64,000 nt of DNA from Burkholderiaceae bacterium (GTDB lineage Bacteria > Pseudomonadota > Gammaproteobacteria > Burkholderiales > Burkholderiaceae_C). The stretch covers positions 1-64,000 of the forward strand of contig JACKLO010000024.1 in assembly GCA_024235915.1 (NCBI GenBank), given 5' to 3'. Under the pieces are notes generated by a model. The model made no database searches. It was not told the DNA's origin and worked only from the letters and a program-made list of their open reading frames with translations. Made by a program: the position numbers and the translations under genes. This document shows positions 43,416 through 52,871 of this stretch, piece after piece (the first letter of the stretch is position 1; each line of letters begins with the position of its first letter).

Positions 43416-45002
43416 TCAGTTCTTCTTCAGGTTCCAGTAGATGTTGCCGTTGGTCACGAAGAACCCGCTGATGTTCTTGCGCGCGGCCATCGGCTGCTGG
43501 TATTCGCCCAGGGGCACGTGGGTGGCCACCTCGAAGGCGCGCACCTGGATCTGCTCGGCCAGCTTCCTTTTCGTGGGCTCGTCCGTGGCGCGCATCAACT
43601 GGTTGCGCAGGGTGACCAGCTTCTCGTCCGAAGGCCAGCCGAACCACACCGACTTATCACCTCGCGAGTCCAGCGCCGGGTTGGCGATCGGGCTCCAGAT
43701 GTCAAAGGTCTGCCAGGCGGTGAGGAACATGTTCCAGCCGCCAGCCGACGGCGCGTCCTTCTTGGCGCGTCGACCGACCAGGGTCTGCCAGTCCATGGCC
43801 TGCAGGTCGACCTTGAAGCCGGCCTGGCGCAGCAACTGCGCCGCGACGTCGGGCAGCTTTTGGATCGATGCCAGATCGGTGGGCTTCATCAGCACCACCG
43901 GTGTGCCGTCGTAGCCACTGTCCTTGAGCAGCTGCTGCGCCTTGCGCATGTTGCTCTTGGCCTGGATGTCGCTGCCGGCGGCGCTGTAGTAAGGCGTGCC
44001 GCAGGCGAACATGCCGGGGCAGGTCTTGTAGAGCTCCTTGACGCCCACCTGGGCGCGCAGGAAAGGCTCCTGGCTCATCGCCGCCAGTGCCGCCTGGCGC
44101 ACCTTTACGTTGTTGAACGGCGCGTGCAGGTGATTGAAGCGCGCCATGTACTGCAGGCCGAAGTTGCTGTACTTGGGCAACTGAAGGTTGGCATCGGCCT
44201 TCACCGTCTCGAACTGGTCGAAGCCCAGCGCTTCGATGATGTCGACCTCGCCCTTCTGCAGCGCATTGACCTGCGCCTGCGCGTCGCGCAGCGCGAGGTT
44301 CCACTCCACGCGGTCAACGTAGACGTTCTTGCCACCGGTGGTGCCCGACGGCGGTTCGCTGCGCGGCACGTACTTGGTGTTCTTGACGTAGACCGCCTTG
44401 TCGCCCGGCTTGAACTGGTCCTTGACGAACATGTAGGGGCCGGACCCGATGTGCTCCTCGATCTGCTTGGTGGCATCGGTCTCGGCGATGCGCTTGGGCA
44501 TGATGAAAGGCACGTTGGACGACGGCTTGCCCAGTGCCTCGAGCATGAAGCCGCAGGCCTCGCCCAGGAAGATGCGGAAGGTGTCGGGCGCCGGGCTGTC
44601 CATGCGCTGCACGAACTGGAACAGCGCCGAGCCCAGCGCGTCACGCTTGCCCCAGCGCTGCAGGCTGGCCATGACGTCCTCGCCGGTGACGGGTGCCCCG
44701 TCGTGGAAGGCCAAGCCCTTGCGCAGCTTGAAGGTCCACAGCCGGTTGTCGTCGCTGACGTTCCAGCTCTCCACCATCTGCGGCTTGATCTTGCCGTTCT
44801 CGTCGGTGCCGAACAGGGTGTCGTAGATCATGTAGCCGTGGTTGCGGCTCATGTACGCCGTGGTCCAGATCGGGTCGAGGATCGCCAGGTTCGAATGCGG
44901 CACCACGCGCAGCACCTTCTCCTGCGCCACTGCAGGCAGCGACACCATCGCGGCGACAGACAGGGCAGAGGCTGCGAGCAGGCTGCGGCGGACGATCTTC
45001 AT
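43416..45002 (-). CDS. Peptide-type ABC transporter substrate-binding protein (SBP family 5)
   Basis: The 528-residue periplasmic receptor has a signal peptide (MKIVRRSLLAASALSVAAMVSLPAVAQ) and the family 5 opening LRVVPHSNLAILDPIWTTAY. YDTLFGTDENGKIKPQMVES and the KLRKGLAFHDGAPVTGEDV block follow. The ATG at 45002 has AAAGGA about 8 bases upstream and is preferred over the GTG/ATG further out. It is the first gene of the seven-gene peptide operon. Its ligand cannot be read from the sequence, but the D-aminoacylase and M81 neighbours suggest modified peptides. Confidence 0.92.
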   Translation of the reverse strand: MKIVRRSLLAASALSVAAMVSLPAVAQEKVLRVVPHSNLAILDPIWTTAYMSRNHGYMIYDTLFGTDENGKIKPQMVESWNVSDDNRLWTFKLRKGLAFHDGAPVTGEDVMASLQRWGKRDALGSALFQFVQRMDSPAPDTFRIFLGEACGFMLEALGKPSSNVPFIMPKRIAETDATKQIEEHIGSGPYMFVKDQFKPGDKAVYVKNTKYVPRSEPPSGTTGGKNVYVDRVEWNLALRDAQAQVNALQKGEVDIIEALGFDQFETVKADANLQLPKYSNFGLQYMARFNHLHAPFNNVKVRQAALAAMSQEPFLRAQVGVKELYKTCPGMFACGTPYYSAAGSDIQAKSNMRKAQQLLKDSGYDGTPVVLMKPTDLASIQKLPDVAAQLLRQAGFKVDLQAMDWQTLVGRRAKKDAPSAGGWNMFLTAWQTFDIWSPIANPALDSRGDKSVWFGWPSDEKLVTLRNQLMRATDEPTKRKLAEQIQVRAFEVATHVPLGEYQQPMAARKNISGFFVTNGNIYWNLKKN

Positions 45003-45181
45003 GGGGCAATCCTTTCCAGTGAACGGCGGCGTGGGACAGGGCTGTCGGCTCATTTTGCGGGGCGATCGGCGACAAATTTCATAGGGAAAACCTTCGCCGG
45101 CACCCGTGATCGAGCCCTGCTGCCGGGGCGGTCCGGGATGCGCACAATCGTCGCGTCGCCGACGACCCCACCTCGCCCGCC

Positions 45182-46663
45182 ATGGACCTGCCCGCCGATC
45201 TGACCGACCTCGACGCCGACGCCCTGTCGCAGGCCATCCACGCCCGGCGGGTGTCGTGCCGCGAGGTCATGCAGGCCACGCTGGCGCGCGTGCACTCGCT
45301 GAACCCGCAGGCCAATGCCATCGTCAACCTGGCCGCCGACGACGTGCTGCTGGCGCAGGCCGACGAACGCGACGCCGAACTGGCGCGCGGTGCATCCCGC
45401 GGCTGGCTGCACGGCATCCCGCAGGCGATCAAGGACACGGGGCATGCTGTCGGCTTTCCCACCACCTTCGGCTCACCGCTGCTGAAGGACGCGATGCCGG
45501 CGCAGGACAGCCTGTACGTGGCGCGCATGAAGACCGCGGGCTGCATCGTCATCGGCAAGACCAACATGCCGGAGTTCGGGCTGGGTTCGCACACCTACAA
45601 CCCGCTGTTCGGTCCTACGCCGAATGCCTGGGACCCGGCGCGCAGCGCTGGTGGGTCCAGCGGCGGTGCCGCCGTGGCGCTGGCGCTGCGCCTGCTGCCG
45701 CTGGCCGACGGCTCGGACTTCATGGGCTCGCTGCGCAACCCGGCGGGCTGGAACCATGTCTTCGGCCTGCGGCCCAGCCAGGGCCGTGTGCCGGGCTGGC
45801 CGCGCCCCGAACTGTTCGTGAGCCAGCTGGCCACCGACGGCCCGATGGCGCGCACGGTGCGCGACCTGGCGCGGCTGCTGGCCGTCCAGGCCGGTTTCGA
45901 CCCGCGCGTGCCGCTGTCGCTGGATGACCCACACGACAGCCTGGTGCCGCCGGCCGACGTGACGCTGGACGGCGTGCGCATCGGCTGGCTGGGCGACCTG
46001 GACGGCCACCTGCCGCTGGAGCCGGGCATTGCCGAGGTGTGCGAATCGGCGCTGCACCGCATGGCCGACGCCGGCGCCCACATGAGCCCGGCGCGGATGG
46101 ACATCGACCTGGAGGCGGTGTGGCGCGCCTGGCTGGTGTGGCGCCGTGCCCTGGTGGCGCCGGCCGTCGCGGCGGTGATGCAGACGTCCGAGCAGCGCGG
46201 CCAGGTCAAGCCCGAAGCCCTGTGGGAGCACGATGGCGCGCAGGACTTGCGCTTCGACACCTTCCTGGCCGCCAGCGTCACGCGTGGCTCTCTATTGCAG
46301 GCGATGCTCGCGCTGTTCGAGCGCTACGACGTGCTGGCGTTGCCGGTGGCCCAGGTCTGGCCCTTCGACCTCGACCAGCCTTGGCCACGCGAGATCACCG
46401 GCCACCCGATGGACACCTACCACCGCTGGATGGAAACGACGATCTATGCCACCTTTGCCGGCCTGCCGGCGATCAGCGTGCCGGCCGGCTTTGACGCCAG
46501 CGGCCGCTGGCCGATGGGACTGCAACTGATCGGGCGGCCGCGCGCCGACGCTGCGCTGCTGCGCATCGCGGCCGGCTACGAGGCGGTGGTGCCGGAGTTG
46601 CTGGCGCGCCGGCCGTCCGCCGTCAGTTCGACAACTGCTGCCAGGTCTTCTCCAGCCGCTTGA
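45182..46663 (+). CDS. Amidase-signature hydrolase 3
   Basis: The 493-residue amidase has the triad K84 (PQAIKDTGHA), S159 (AGGSSGGAAVAL) and S183 (SDFMGSLRNPAGW). It starts MDLPADLTDLDADALSQAIH and diverges from the peptide operon across 179 bases that show no clear boxes. It ends 41 bases inside the convergent hrpA gene, so its last residues (SSTTAARSSPAA) are encoded antisense to the hrpA stop region. A cytoplasmic amidase processing an imported amide is the likely role. Confidence 0.9.
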   Translation: MDLPADLTDLDADALSQAIHARRVSCREVMQATLARVHSLNPQANAIVNLAADDVLLAQADERDAELARGASRGWLHGIPQAIKDTGHAVGFPTTFGSPLLKDAMPAQDSLYVARMKTAGCIVIGKTNMPEFGLGSHTYNPLFGPTPNAWDPARSAGGSSGGAAVALALRLLPLADGSDFMGSLRNPAGWNHVFGLRPSQGRVPGWPRPELFVSQLATDGPMARTVRDLARLLAVQAGFDPRVPLSLDDPHDSLVPPADVTLDGVRIGWLGDLDGHLPLEPGIAEVCESALHRMADAGAHMSPARMDIDLEAVWRAWLVWRRALVAPAVAAVMQTSEQRGQVKPEALWEHDGAQDLRFDTFLAASVTRGSLLQAMLALFERYDVLALPVAQVWPFDLDQPWPREITGHPMDTYHRWMETTIYATFAGLPAISVPAGFDASGRWPMGLQLIGRPRADAALLRIAAGYEAVVPELLARRPSAVSSTTAARSSPAA

Positions 46664-49600
46664 CGCTGACCGGTTGCGGCGTGCGCAGTTCCTGGGCGAA
46701 GAGGCTCACACGCAGCTCCTCCAGCAGCCAGCGAAATTCGTCCAGGCGCGGGTCGGCCTGGCCCTTGAGTTCGGCCAGACGCCGCTGCCAGCGCTGTTCC
46801 AGCGGCCGCAGTTCGGCGAGCCGCGCGGCATCGCGCGCGGGGTCGGCACGCCACTTGTCCAGCCGCAGCACCACGGCCTTCAGGTAGCGAGGCAGGTGCT
46901 GCAGTGCCGCCCAGGGCGTGTCGACCAGGAAACGTTTGCCCACCAGGCGTTGCAACTGGGTGGCCACGTCGTCCTGCACCGCCTTGTCGGCCCGGCTGTC
47001 CTTGAGCTTGCGCTGCGCCGCCTGCCAGTCCGCCAGTACCACGCCGCACAGGCGTGCCACCTCCTGCGCGATCAGGTTCAGGCGCGGGCGGCCTTCGTCC
47101 AGCCTCGCCTGAAACGTCCGCGCGTCGGTGGGCAGCGGATCGGCCCCGAAGGCGCGGTCCAGCGCCAGGTCCACGATCTGCTGGCGCAGGTCCTCCACCG
47201 TGCCCAGGGTCATGAAGGCCGCGCCCATCTTCTGCAGGTCGGGGATGTTCTTCTCCAGGAACTTCAGCGGCTCACGGATCTGCAGCGCCACCAGCCGCCG
47301 CAGGCCGACACGGTGCTTCGCAGCCGCCACGTCGGGCTCGTCGAAGACCTCGATGACGACGTGCGTACCCTTGTCCACCAGCGCGGGGAACCCCACCAGC
47401 ACCTGGCCGCCCTGCTGAAGTTCCATCAGTTCCGGGAGTTCGCCGAAGGTCCAGGCCGTCAGCGGCACGGCCGCGGGCACCGGCGGCGGCGCCGGCGAAG
47501 CGGCCCGGCTCGGCTTCATGGCCACACGACCGCCTTGGGCCGGTCCGCCAGTGGCAGACGACGCGGCAGCTTCAGTCTGCGGCTTCAATGCCGCCAGCGC
47601 CTGGAAGGCGTTGCGTGCCTGCCCGCCCAGCTCCGCCTTCAGCGCCGCCAGGTGCCGGCCCGTGCCCAGCTGCCGCCCATGTTCATCGACGACGCGGAAA
47701 TTCATGAACAGGTGCGGCGAGAGCATCTCCAGCTTGAAATCGGCCCGCTGCACCGGCAGCTGCGTGCGCGCGCGCACGGCCTTGAGCAGGCTCTCGACCA
47801 GCGAGCCCTGGCCAAAGGGCAGTGACTCGGCCAAGGCTGCCGCCGTGTCCGGCAGTGGCACCAGCCGCGCGCGCGGCTTCTGCGGCAGGCTCTTCAGCAA
47901 AGCCTGGATCTTGTCCTTCAACATGCCCGGCACCAGCCATTCGCAGCGCTCGTCGGCCACCTGGTTGAGCGCGTAGATCGGCAGCGTCACCGTGAGGCCG
48001 TCGCGCGCATCGCCCGGTTGATGCAGGTAGGTCGCGGCGCAGTCGATGCCACCCAGGCGCACGACGCGCGGAAAGGCGTCGCTGGTGACGCCGGCGGCCT
48101 CGTGGCGCATCAGCTCGTCGCGGCTGAGCTGCAGCAGCCGCGGCTGGCGCTTGACCTCGTCGCGGAACCAGCGCTCCAGCATCGGGCCGCTGCAGACTTC
48201 GGGCGGGATCAGTCGGTCGTAGAAGCCGAAGATCAGCTCGTCATCGACCAGCACGTCCTGCCGGCGTGACTTGTGTTCCAGCGCCTCCAGTTCCCGCACC
48301 AGCTTGCGGTTGTGCGCCAGGAAGGGCAGCCGGCTGTCCCAGGCGTCCTCGCGCAGGCCGCGCACCAGGGCCTCGCGGATGAACAGATCACGCGCCGCCG
48401 CCGGGTCCACACGCGCGTAGTTGACGCGCCGGTTGGCGTAGATCACCAGGCCGTAGAGCGTCGCGCGCTCCAGCGCCACCACCTCGCCGGCCTTCTTCTC
48501 CCAATGCGGCTCCAGCAGCTGCGTCTTCAGCAGGTGGCCGGCGATGGGCGCGATCCACTGCGGCTCGATGGCCGCCAGCCCGCGGCCGAACAATCGCGTC
48601 GTCTCCACCAGCTCGGCCGCGACGATCCAGCGGCCGGGCTTCTTCGACAGGTGGGCGCCCGGGTGGCGCCAGAACTTGATGCCACGCGCGCCAAGGTACC
48701 ACTCGTCGTCGTCGGCCCTCAGGCCGAGGTTGCCCAGCAGGCCGGCCAGCATGCTCTGGTGCACCTGCTCGTAGGTGGCCGGCGTGCCGTTGAGGCGCCA
48801 GCCATGTTCGGCCACCACGGTGTGCAGCTGGCTGTGGATGTCGCGCCACTCGCGCACGCGGCGCGGGCTGACGAAGTGCTCGCGCAGGCGCTGTTCCTGC
48901 TGGCGGTTGGACAGCTTGTGCGGCTTCGCGCTACCTGCGGCCTGTGCAGGGTCCGCATGCCCCCGGCCTTCCTCGATCCACTTCCACAGCTTCAGGTAGC
49001 CGTTGAACTCCGACTTCTCGTCGTCGAACAGCTTGTGCTTCTGGTCGGCCGCCTGCTGCTGCTCCAGCGGCCGGTCGCGCACGTCCTGCACCGACAGCGC
49101 CGATGCGATCACCAGCACCTCGGCCAGCGCCTCGCGGTCGCGTGCGGCCAGGATCATGCGGCCGATGCGCGGGTCCAGCGGCAGTTTGGACAGCTCACGG
49201 CCGATGGCGGTGAGCTCGTTGCGCTCGTCCACCGCACCCAGTTCCGCCAGCAGCGCATAACCGTCGGCGATGGCCTTGCGCGGCGGCGGTTCCAGGAACG
49301 GGAAATCCTCGATCGCGCCCAGGTGCAGCGCCTTCATGCGCAGGATCACACCGGCCAGGCTGCTGCGCAGGATCTCGGGGTCGGTGAAGCGCGGGCGGGC
49401 GGCGAAGCCCGGCTCGTCGTAGAGCCGGATGCACACGCCGTCGGCCACGCGGCCGCAACGCCCTGCGCGCTGGTTGGCCGCGGCCTGGCTGATCGGCTCG
49501 ACTTGCAGCTGCTCGACCTTGTTGCGGTAGCTGTAGCGCTTCACGCGTGCCTGGCCGCTGTCGATGACGTAGCGGATGCCCGGCACCGTCAGCGAGGTCT

Positions 49601-50588
49601 CGGCCACGTTGGTGGCCAGCACGATGCGGCGGCCGTTGCCCTGCGAGAACACACGCTCCTGCTCCGCCTGCGACAGGCGCGCAAACAGCGGCAGGATCTC
49701 TGCCACCGGGCCGCCCCGGTGCTGCTGGGCCAGGTGCTTGTGCAGGTGGTCAGCCGCCTCGCGGATCTCACGTTCGCCGGGCAGGAACACCAGGATGTCG
49801 CCAGGGGCACCGCGCCAGAGCTCGTCCACCGCGTCGGCGATGGCATCGTTGAGATCAACCGATGGCCGCCCACCGGCACGTGCACCCGTGGGCGATGGCG
49901 GCGCCTTTGGGGCCGTGCCGTCATCGAACGGCCGCCAGCGCTGCTCCACCGGAAAGAGCCGGCCCGAGACCTGGATCACTGGCGCCGGCCCCTGGGCCGA
50001 GGCGAAGTGCGCCGCGAAGCGATCGGCGTCGATGGTGGCCGAGGTGACGACGATCTTCAGGTCCGGCCGGCGCGGCAGCAGCGCCTTCAGGTAGCCGAGC
50101 AGGAAGTCGATGTTCAGGCTGCGCTCGTGGGCCTCGTCGACGATGATGGTGTCGTAGGCCTTCAGCAGCGGGTCGCCCTGCGTCTCGGCGAGCAGGATGC
50201 CGTCGGTCATCAGCTTCACGCTGGCACCGCGCTGCAGGCGGTCCTGGAAGCGCACCTTGTAGCCCACCACCTCGCCCAGCGGCGTCTGCAGTTCCTCGGC
50301 GATGCGCTTGGCCACGCTGGTGGCGGCAATGCGCCGCGGCTGCGTGTGGCCGATCAGCCCGCGCCCGCCGCCGGCCCAGCCGCGGCCGATCTCGAGCGCG
50401 ATCTTGGGCAGCTGCGTGGTCTTGCCGGAGCCCGTCTCGCCGCAGACGATGACCACCGGATGCTCGCGCAGCGCGCGCGCGATCTCGTCGCGCCGCGCCG
50501 AGACGGGCAGCGATTCCGGGTAGTGGAGCTTCAGCGGCGCGGCAGGCGCAGGCGGCGCGGCCGGTGGTGGACGGTTCGGCGGGGGCAC
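46623..50588 (-). CDS. hrpA: ATP-dependent RNA helicase HrpA
   Basis: HrpA is a large DEAH-box RNA helicase linked to mRNA processing and ribosome rescue. The 1321-residue protein has motif I (CGETGSGKTTQLPKIALE), motif II DEAH (IIVDEAHERSLNIDFLLG), motif III (VTSATID) and motif VI (QRAGRCGRV). The helicase-associated and OB-fold regions follow, and a long HrpA-specific C-terminal domain takes up the last ~600 residues. The length is normal. A short Pro-rich N-terminus follows the GTG start at 50588, with no ATG closer to the conserved LHYPESLPVS. A palindromic -10 lies just upstream. Confidence 0.95.
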   Translation of the reverse strand: MPPPNRPPPAAPPAPAAPLKLHYPESLPVSARRDEIARALREHPVVIVCGETGSGKTTQLPKIALEIGRGWAGGGRGLIGHTQPRRIAATSVAKRIAEELQTPLGEVVGYKVRFQDRLQRGASVKLMTDGILLAETQGDPLLKAYDTIIVDEAHERSLNIDFLLGYLKALLPRRPDLKIVVTSATIDADRFAAHFASAQGPAPVIQVSGRLFPVEQRWRPFDDGTAPKAPPSPTGARAGGRPSVDLNDAIADAVDELWRGAPGDILVFLPGEREIREAADHLHKHLAQQHRGGPVAEILPLFARLSQAEQERVFSQGNGRRIVLATNVAETSLTVPGIRYVIDSGQARVKRYSYRNKVEQLQVEPISQAAANQRAGRCGRVADGVCIRLYDEPGFAARPRFTDPEILRSSLAGVILRMKALHLGAIEDFPFLEPPPRKAIADGYALLAELGAVDERNELTAIGRELSKLPLDPRIGRMILAARDREALAEVLVIASALSVQDVRDRPLEQQQAADQKHKLFDDEKSEFNGYLKLWKWIEEGRGHADPAQAAGSAKPHKLSNRQQEQRLREHFVSPRRVREWRDIHSQLHTVVAEHGWRLNGTPATYEQVHQSMLAGLLGNLGLRADDDEWYLGARGIKFWRHPGAHLSKKPGRWIVAAELVETTRLFGRGLAAIEPQWIAPIAGHLLKTQLLEPHWEKKAGEVVALERATLYGLVIYANRRVNYARVDPAAARDLFIREALVRGLREDAWDSRLPFLAHNRKLVRELEALEHKSRRQDVLVDDELIFGFYDRLIPPEVCSGPMLERWFRDEVKRQPRLLQLSRDELMRHEAAGVTSDAFPRVVRLGGIDCAATYLHQPGDARDGLTVTLPIYALNQVADERCEWLVPGMLKDKIQALLKSLPQKPRARLVPLPDTAAALAESLPFGQGSLVESLLKAVRARTQLPVQRADFKLEMLSPHLFMNFRVVDEHGRQLGTGRHLAALKAELGGQARNAFQALAALKPQTEAAASSATGGPAQGGRVAMKPSRAASPAPPPVPAAVPLTAWTFGELPELMELQQGGQVLVGFPALVDKGTHVVIEVFDEPDVAAAKHRVGLRRLVALQIREPLKFLEKNIPDLQKMGAAFMTLGTVEDLRQQIVDLALDRAFGADPLPTDARTFQARLDEGRPRLNLIAQEVARLCGVVLADWQAAQRKLKDSRADKAVQDDVATQLQRLVGKRFLVDTPWAALQHLPRYLKAVVLRLDKWRADPARDAARLAELRPLEQRWQRRLAELKGQADPRLDEFRWLLEELRVSLFAQELRTPQPVSVKRLEKTWQQLSN

Positions 50589-50590
50589 GG

Positions 50591-50609
50591 GCCGCGGATT
50601 ATCCGCGGC
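50591..50609 (-). promoter_or_regulatory. Palindromic -10 element before hrpA
   Basis: On the minus strand GCCGCGGAT-A-ATCCGCGGC is a perfect inverted repeat with 9-base arms, centred on GATAAT. Nine bases separate GATAAT from the GTG start, so a transcript from it would be leaderless or nearly so. It shares the GGATAATCC core with the site before dapC. Confidence 0.5.
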
Positions 50610-50624
50610 ACAGGCGCACCCCCC

Positions 50625-51014
50625 TCAGGCTCCGGCCGTGTAAGTGATGGCGCTGATCACGGCGCCCAAGGGGTCCTTGAGCACGGCCATGCGGCCCACA
50701 GTGGGGATGTCCATCGGCGGCATCAGCACCTGACCGCCGAGTTCGATGCAGCGCTTCGCGGTGGCGTCGATGTCGTCCACGGTGACGTAACAACCCCACA
50801 TCGGCGGCATGCCCGGCGGTGTGTCGGGCGGCATGCCCATCACCCCGGCCACCTGGGTGTCGCCAACCTTGACGACGTGGTACGCGCCGGAGCCCATGTC
50901 CATCTCCTGGCTGGTCCAGCCGAACAAGTCGCCGTAGAAGGCGAGCGCCGCCTTCGGGTTCGGCGTCATCAGCTCCGACCAGCTGAATGCACCATGGGTC
51001 TTGTAGACGTCCAT
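50625..51014 (-). CDS. VOC-family (glyoxalase/dioxygenase fold) protein
   Basis: The 129-residue protein is a single vicinal-oxygen-chelate half: WSELMTPNPKAALAFYGDLFGW, GMPPMWGCYVTVDDIDATAKR and MAVLKDPLGAVIS. The family includes glyoxalase-like enzymes, ring-cleaving dioxygenases and resistance proteins; no substrate can be named. The ATG at 51014 (MDVYKTHGAFSW) was chosen over the longer frame to 51059. It diverges from argA and is followed 36 bases later by hrpA. Confidence 0.85.
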   Translation of the reverse strand: MDVYKTHGAFSWSELMTPNPKAALAFYGDLFGWTSQEMDMGSGAYHVVKVGDTQVAGVMGMPPDTPPGMPPMWGCYVTVDDIDATAKRCIELGGQVLMPPMDIPTVGRMAVLKDPLGAVISAITYTAGA

Positions 51015-51070
51015 CGCGAAGGCTCCATCGGCAATGCGGCCAACGATGCTGCGGCACAATCCGCCGCGCG

Positions 51071-52411
51071 ATGAGCCTCGTTTTCCCGCATACCTTCGTG
51101 CCCTGGTTCCGTCTGGTGGCGCCGCACATCCATGCCTACCGCGGCAAGACCTTCGTCGTCGGGCTGACGGGTGAGGCCATCGCCGCGGGCAAGCTCAACG
51201 CCTTCGTGCAGGACCTGGCCATCCTGCACGCCATCGGCATCAAGATCGTGCTGGCGCACGGCTTCCGGCCGCAAGTGACGGAACAGCTGGCGGCCAAGGG
51301 GCAGGCCTCGCGCTACAGCCACGGCATGCGCATCACCGACGCGGTGGCGCTGGACTGCGCGCAGGAGGCTGCGGGCCAGCTGCGCTTCGAGATCGAGGCC
51401 GCGTTCAGCCAGGGGCTCCCCAACACACCGATGGCCAACGCCACGGTACGCGTGATCTCCGGCAATTTCCTCGTCGCGCGGCCGGTGGGCATCGTCGACG
51501 GCGTGGACTACATGCACAGCGGCATCGTGCGCCGCGTGGACGGCGCCGCCATCCGGCGCGCCATCGACACGGGCGCCCTGGTGCTGCTCAGCCCCTTCGG
51601 CTTCTCGCCCACCGGCGAGGCCTTCAACCTGACGATGGAAGACGTGGCCACCGCCACCGCCGTGGCCCTGCAGGCCGACAAGCTGCTGTTCATGACCGAG
51701 GTGGCGGGCATCCGCGAGGCCCAGGACGACCCGGAGTCCCCCATCGACACCGAACTGGCCCTGGCCGATGCCCGCCGCCTGATGCGCGCCCTGCCCCGCC
51801 CCGAGCAGCCCACCGACACCGGCTTCTACCTGCAGCACTGCGTGAAAGCCTGCGAAGGCGGTGTCGAGCGCTCGCACATCCTGCCGTTCTCGGTGGACGG
51901 TGCGCTGCTGATGGAGGTGTTTACGCACGATGGCATCGGCACCATGGTGGTCGACGAGAAGCTCGAGAGCCTGCGCGAGGCCACGGCCGACGACGTCGGC
52001 GGCATCCTGCAGTTGATCGAACCCTTCGAGCGCGACGGCACCATGGTGCGCCGCGACCGCCACGAGATCGAACGCGACATCGCCAACTACACCGTCATCG
52101 AACACGACGGCGTGATCTTCGGCTGTGCGGCGCTCTACCCCTACCCCGAAGCGCGCACCGGCGAGATGCTGGCGCTGACGGTGTCGCCGCAGAGCCAGAG
52201 CCAGGGCGACGGCGAACGCATCCTCAAGCGCATCGAACAGCGTGCGCGCGCGGCCGGCCTGGACAGCATCTTCGTGCTCACCACGCGCACGATGCACTGG
52301 TTCATCAAGCGCGGCTTCGCCGTCGTCGACCCGGGCTGGCTGCCCGACGCGCGCCAGCGCAAGTACAACTGGGACCGGCGCTCGCAGGTGCTGGTCAAGA
52401 AACTGAACTGA
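51071..52411 (+). CDS. argA: N-acetylglutamate synthase
   Basis: ArgA acetylates glutamate with acetyl-CoA, the first step of arginine synthesis. The 446-residue protein has an N-terminal amino-acid-kinase-like domain (AYRGKTFVVGLTGEAIAAGK, IKIVLAHGFRPQV). The C-terminal GNAT domain has YTVIEHDGVIFGCAALYPY and an acetyl-CoA binding region (TVSPQSQSQGDGERILKRIE). It ends VLVKKLN. The ATG at 51071 gives the conserved FVPWFRLVAPHIHAYR opening. CACAAT ends 10 bases upstream, a possible -10. The next gene begins 12 bases after the stop. Confidence 0.93.
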   Translation: MSLVFPHTFVPWFRLVAPHIHAYRGKTFVVGLTGEAIAAGKLNAFVQDLAILHAIGIKIVLAHGFRPQVTEQLAAKGQASRYSHGMRITDAVALDCAQEAAGQLRFEIEAAFSQGLPNTPMANATVRVISGNFLVARPVGIVDGVDYMHSGIVRRVDGAAIRRAIDTGALVLLSPFGFSPTGEAFNLTMEDVATATAVALQADKLLFMTEVAGIREAQDDPESPIDTELALADARRLMRALPRPEQPTDTGFYLQHCVKACEGGVERSHILPFSVDGALLMEVFTHDGIGTMVVDEKLESLREATADDVGGILQLIEPFERDGTMVRRDRHEIERDIANYTVIEHDGVIFGCAALYPYPEARTGEMLALTVSPQSQSQGDGERILKRIEQRARAAGLDSIFVLTTRTMHWFIKRGFAVVDPGWLPDARQRKYNWDRRSQVLVKKLN

Positions 52412-52423
52412 AGGAGTTCCGCA

Positions 52424-52699
52424 ATGACACGCATGGTGCAGTGCACGTACCTGAAGAAGGAAGCCGAGGGCCTGAGCTTCGCGCCCTACCCCGGCGACCT
52501 GGGCAAGCGCATCTACAACAACATCTCGAAGGAAGCCTTCGAGCTCTGGAAGCGCCACCAGACGATGCTGGTCAACGAGAACCGGCTCAACCTGGCCGAC
52601 GCGCGCGCCCGCCAATACCTGGCGCGGCAGATGGAACTGTTCCTGTTCGCCGAAGAAGGTGCCGACAAGCCGGCGGGCTACGTGCCGCCAAGCGCCTGA
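52424..52699 (+). CDS. yggX: YggX-type Fe(II)-trafficking / oxidative damage protection protein
   Basis: The 91-residue protein matches YggX: MTRMVQCTYLKKEAEGLSFA, PYPGDLGKRIYNNISKEAF, WKRHQTMLVNENRLNLADAR and QMELFLFAEE. YggX proteins protect iron-sulfur clusters from oxidation and bind Fe(II). The single conserved cysteine C7 is present. GGAGTT lies just before the ATG. It follows argA by 12 bases and is probably cotranscribed with it. Confidence 0.94.
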   Translation: MTRMVQCTYLKKEAEGLSFAPYPGDLGKRIYNNISKEAFELWKRHQTMLVNENRLNLADARARQYLARQMELFLFAEEGADKPAGYVPPSA

Positions 52700-52810
52700 T
52701 CCGCAACGTTCGTCGCCGGAATGACGCAGCGCCGCCACAGGCGGGTGCACCTGCCGACGCCGCGTTGGCGTGGTTGCGCAAATCCTGGGTTTGGCCGTCG
52801 GATTTGAAAC

Positions 52811-52829
52811 GATAAGGATTCTCGTTAGC
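52811..52829 (+). promoter_or_regulatory. Fur box upstream of the iron-binding protein gene
   Basis: GATAAGGATTCTCGTTAGC matches the 19-base Fur consensus GATAATGATAATCATTATC at 14 positions. TTGAAA (52804-52809) just before it could be the -35 hexamer, so Fur bound here would block RNA polymerase. The stretch around it (GTTAAACTTTC) is AT-rich compared with the window. Confidence 0.8.
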
Positions 52830-52871
52830 GTTAAACTTTCAGGTGTGGTTCCAACTCATCTGAAAGCTTCC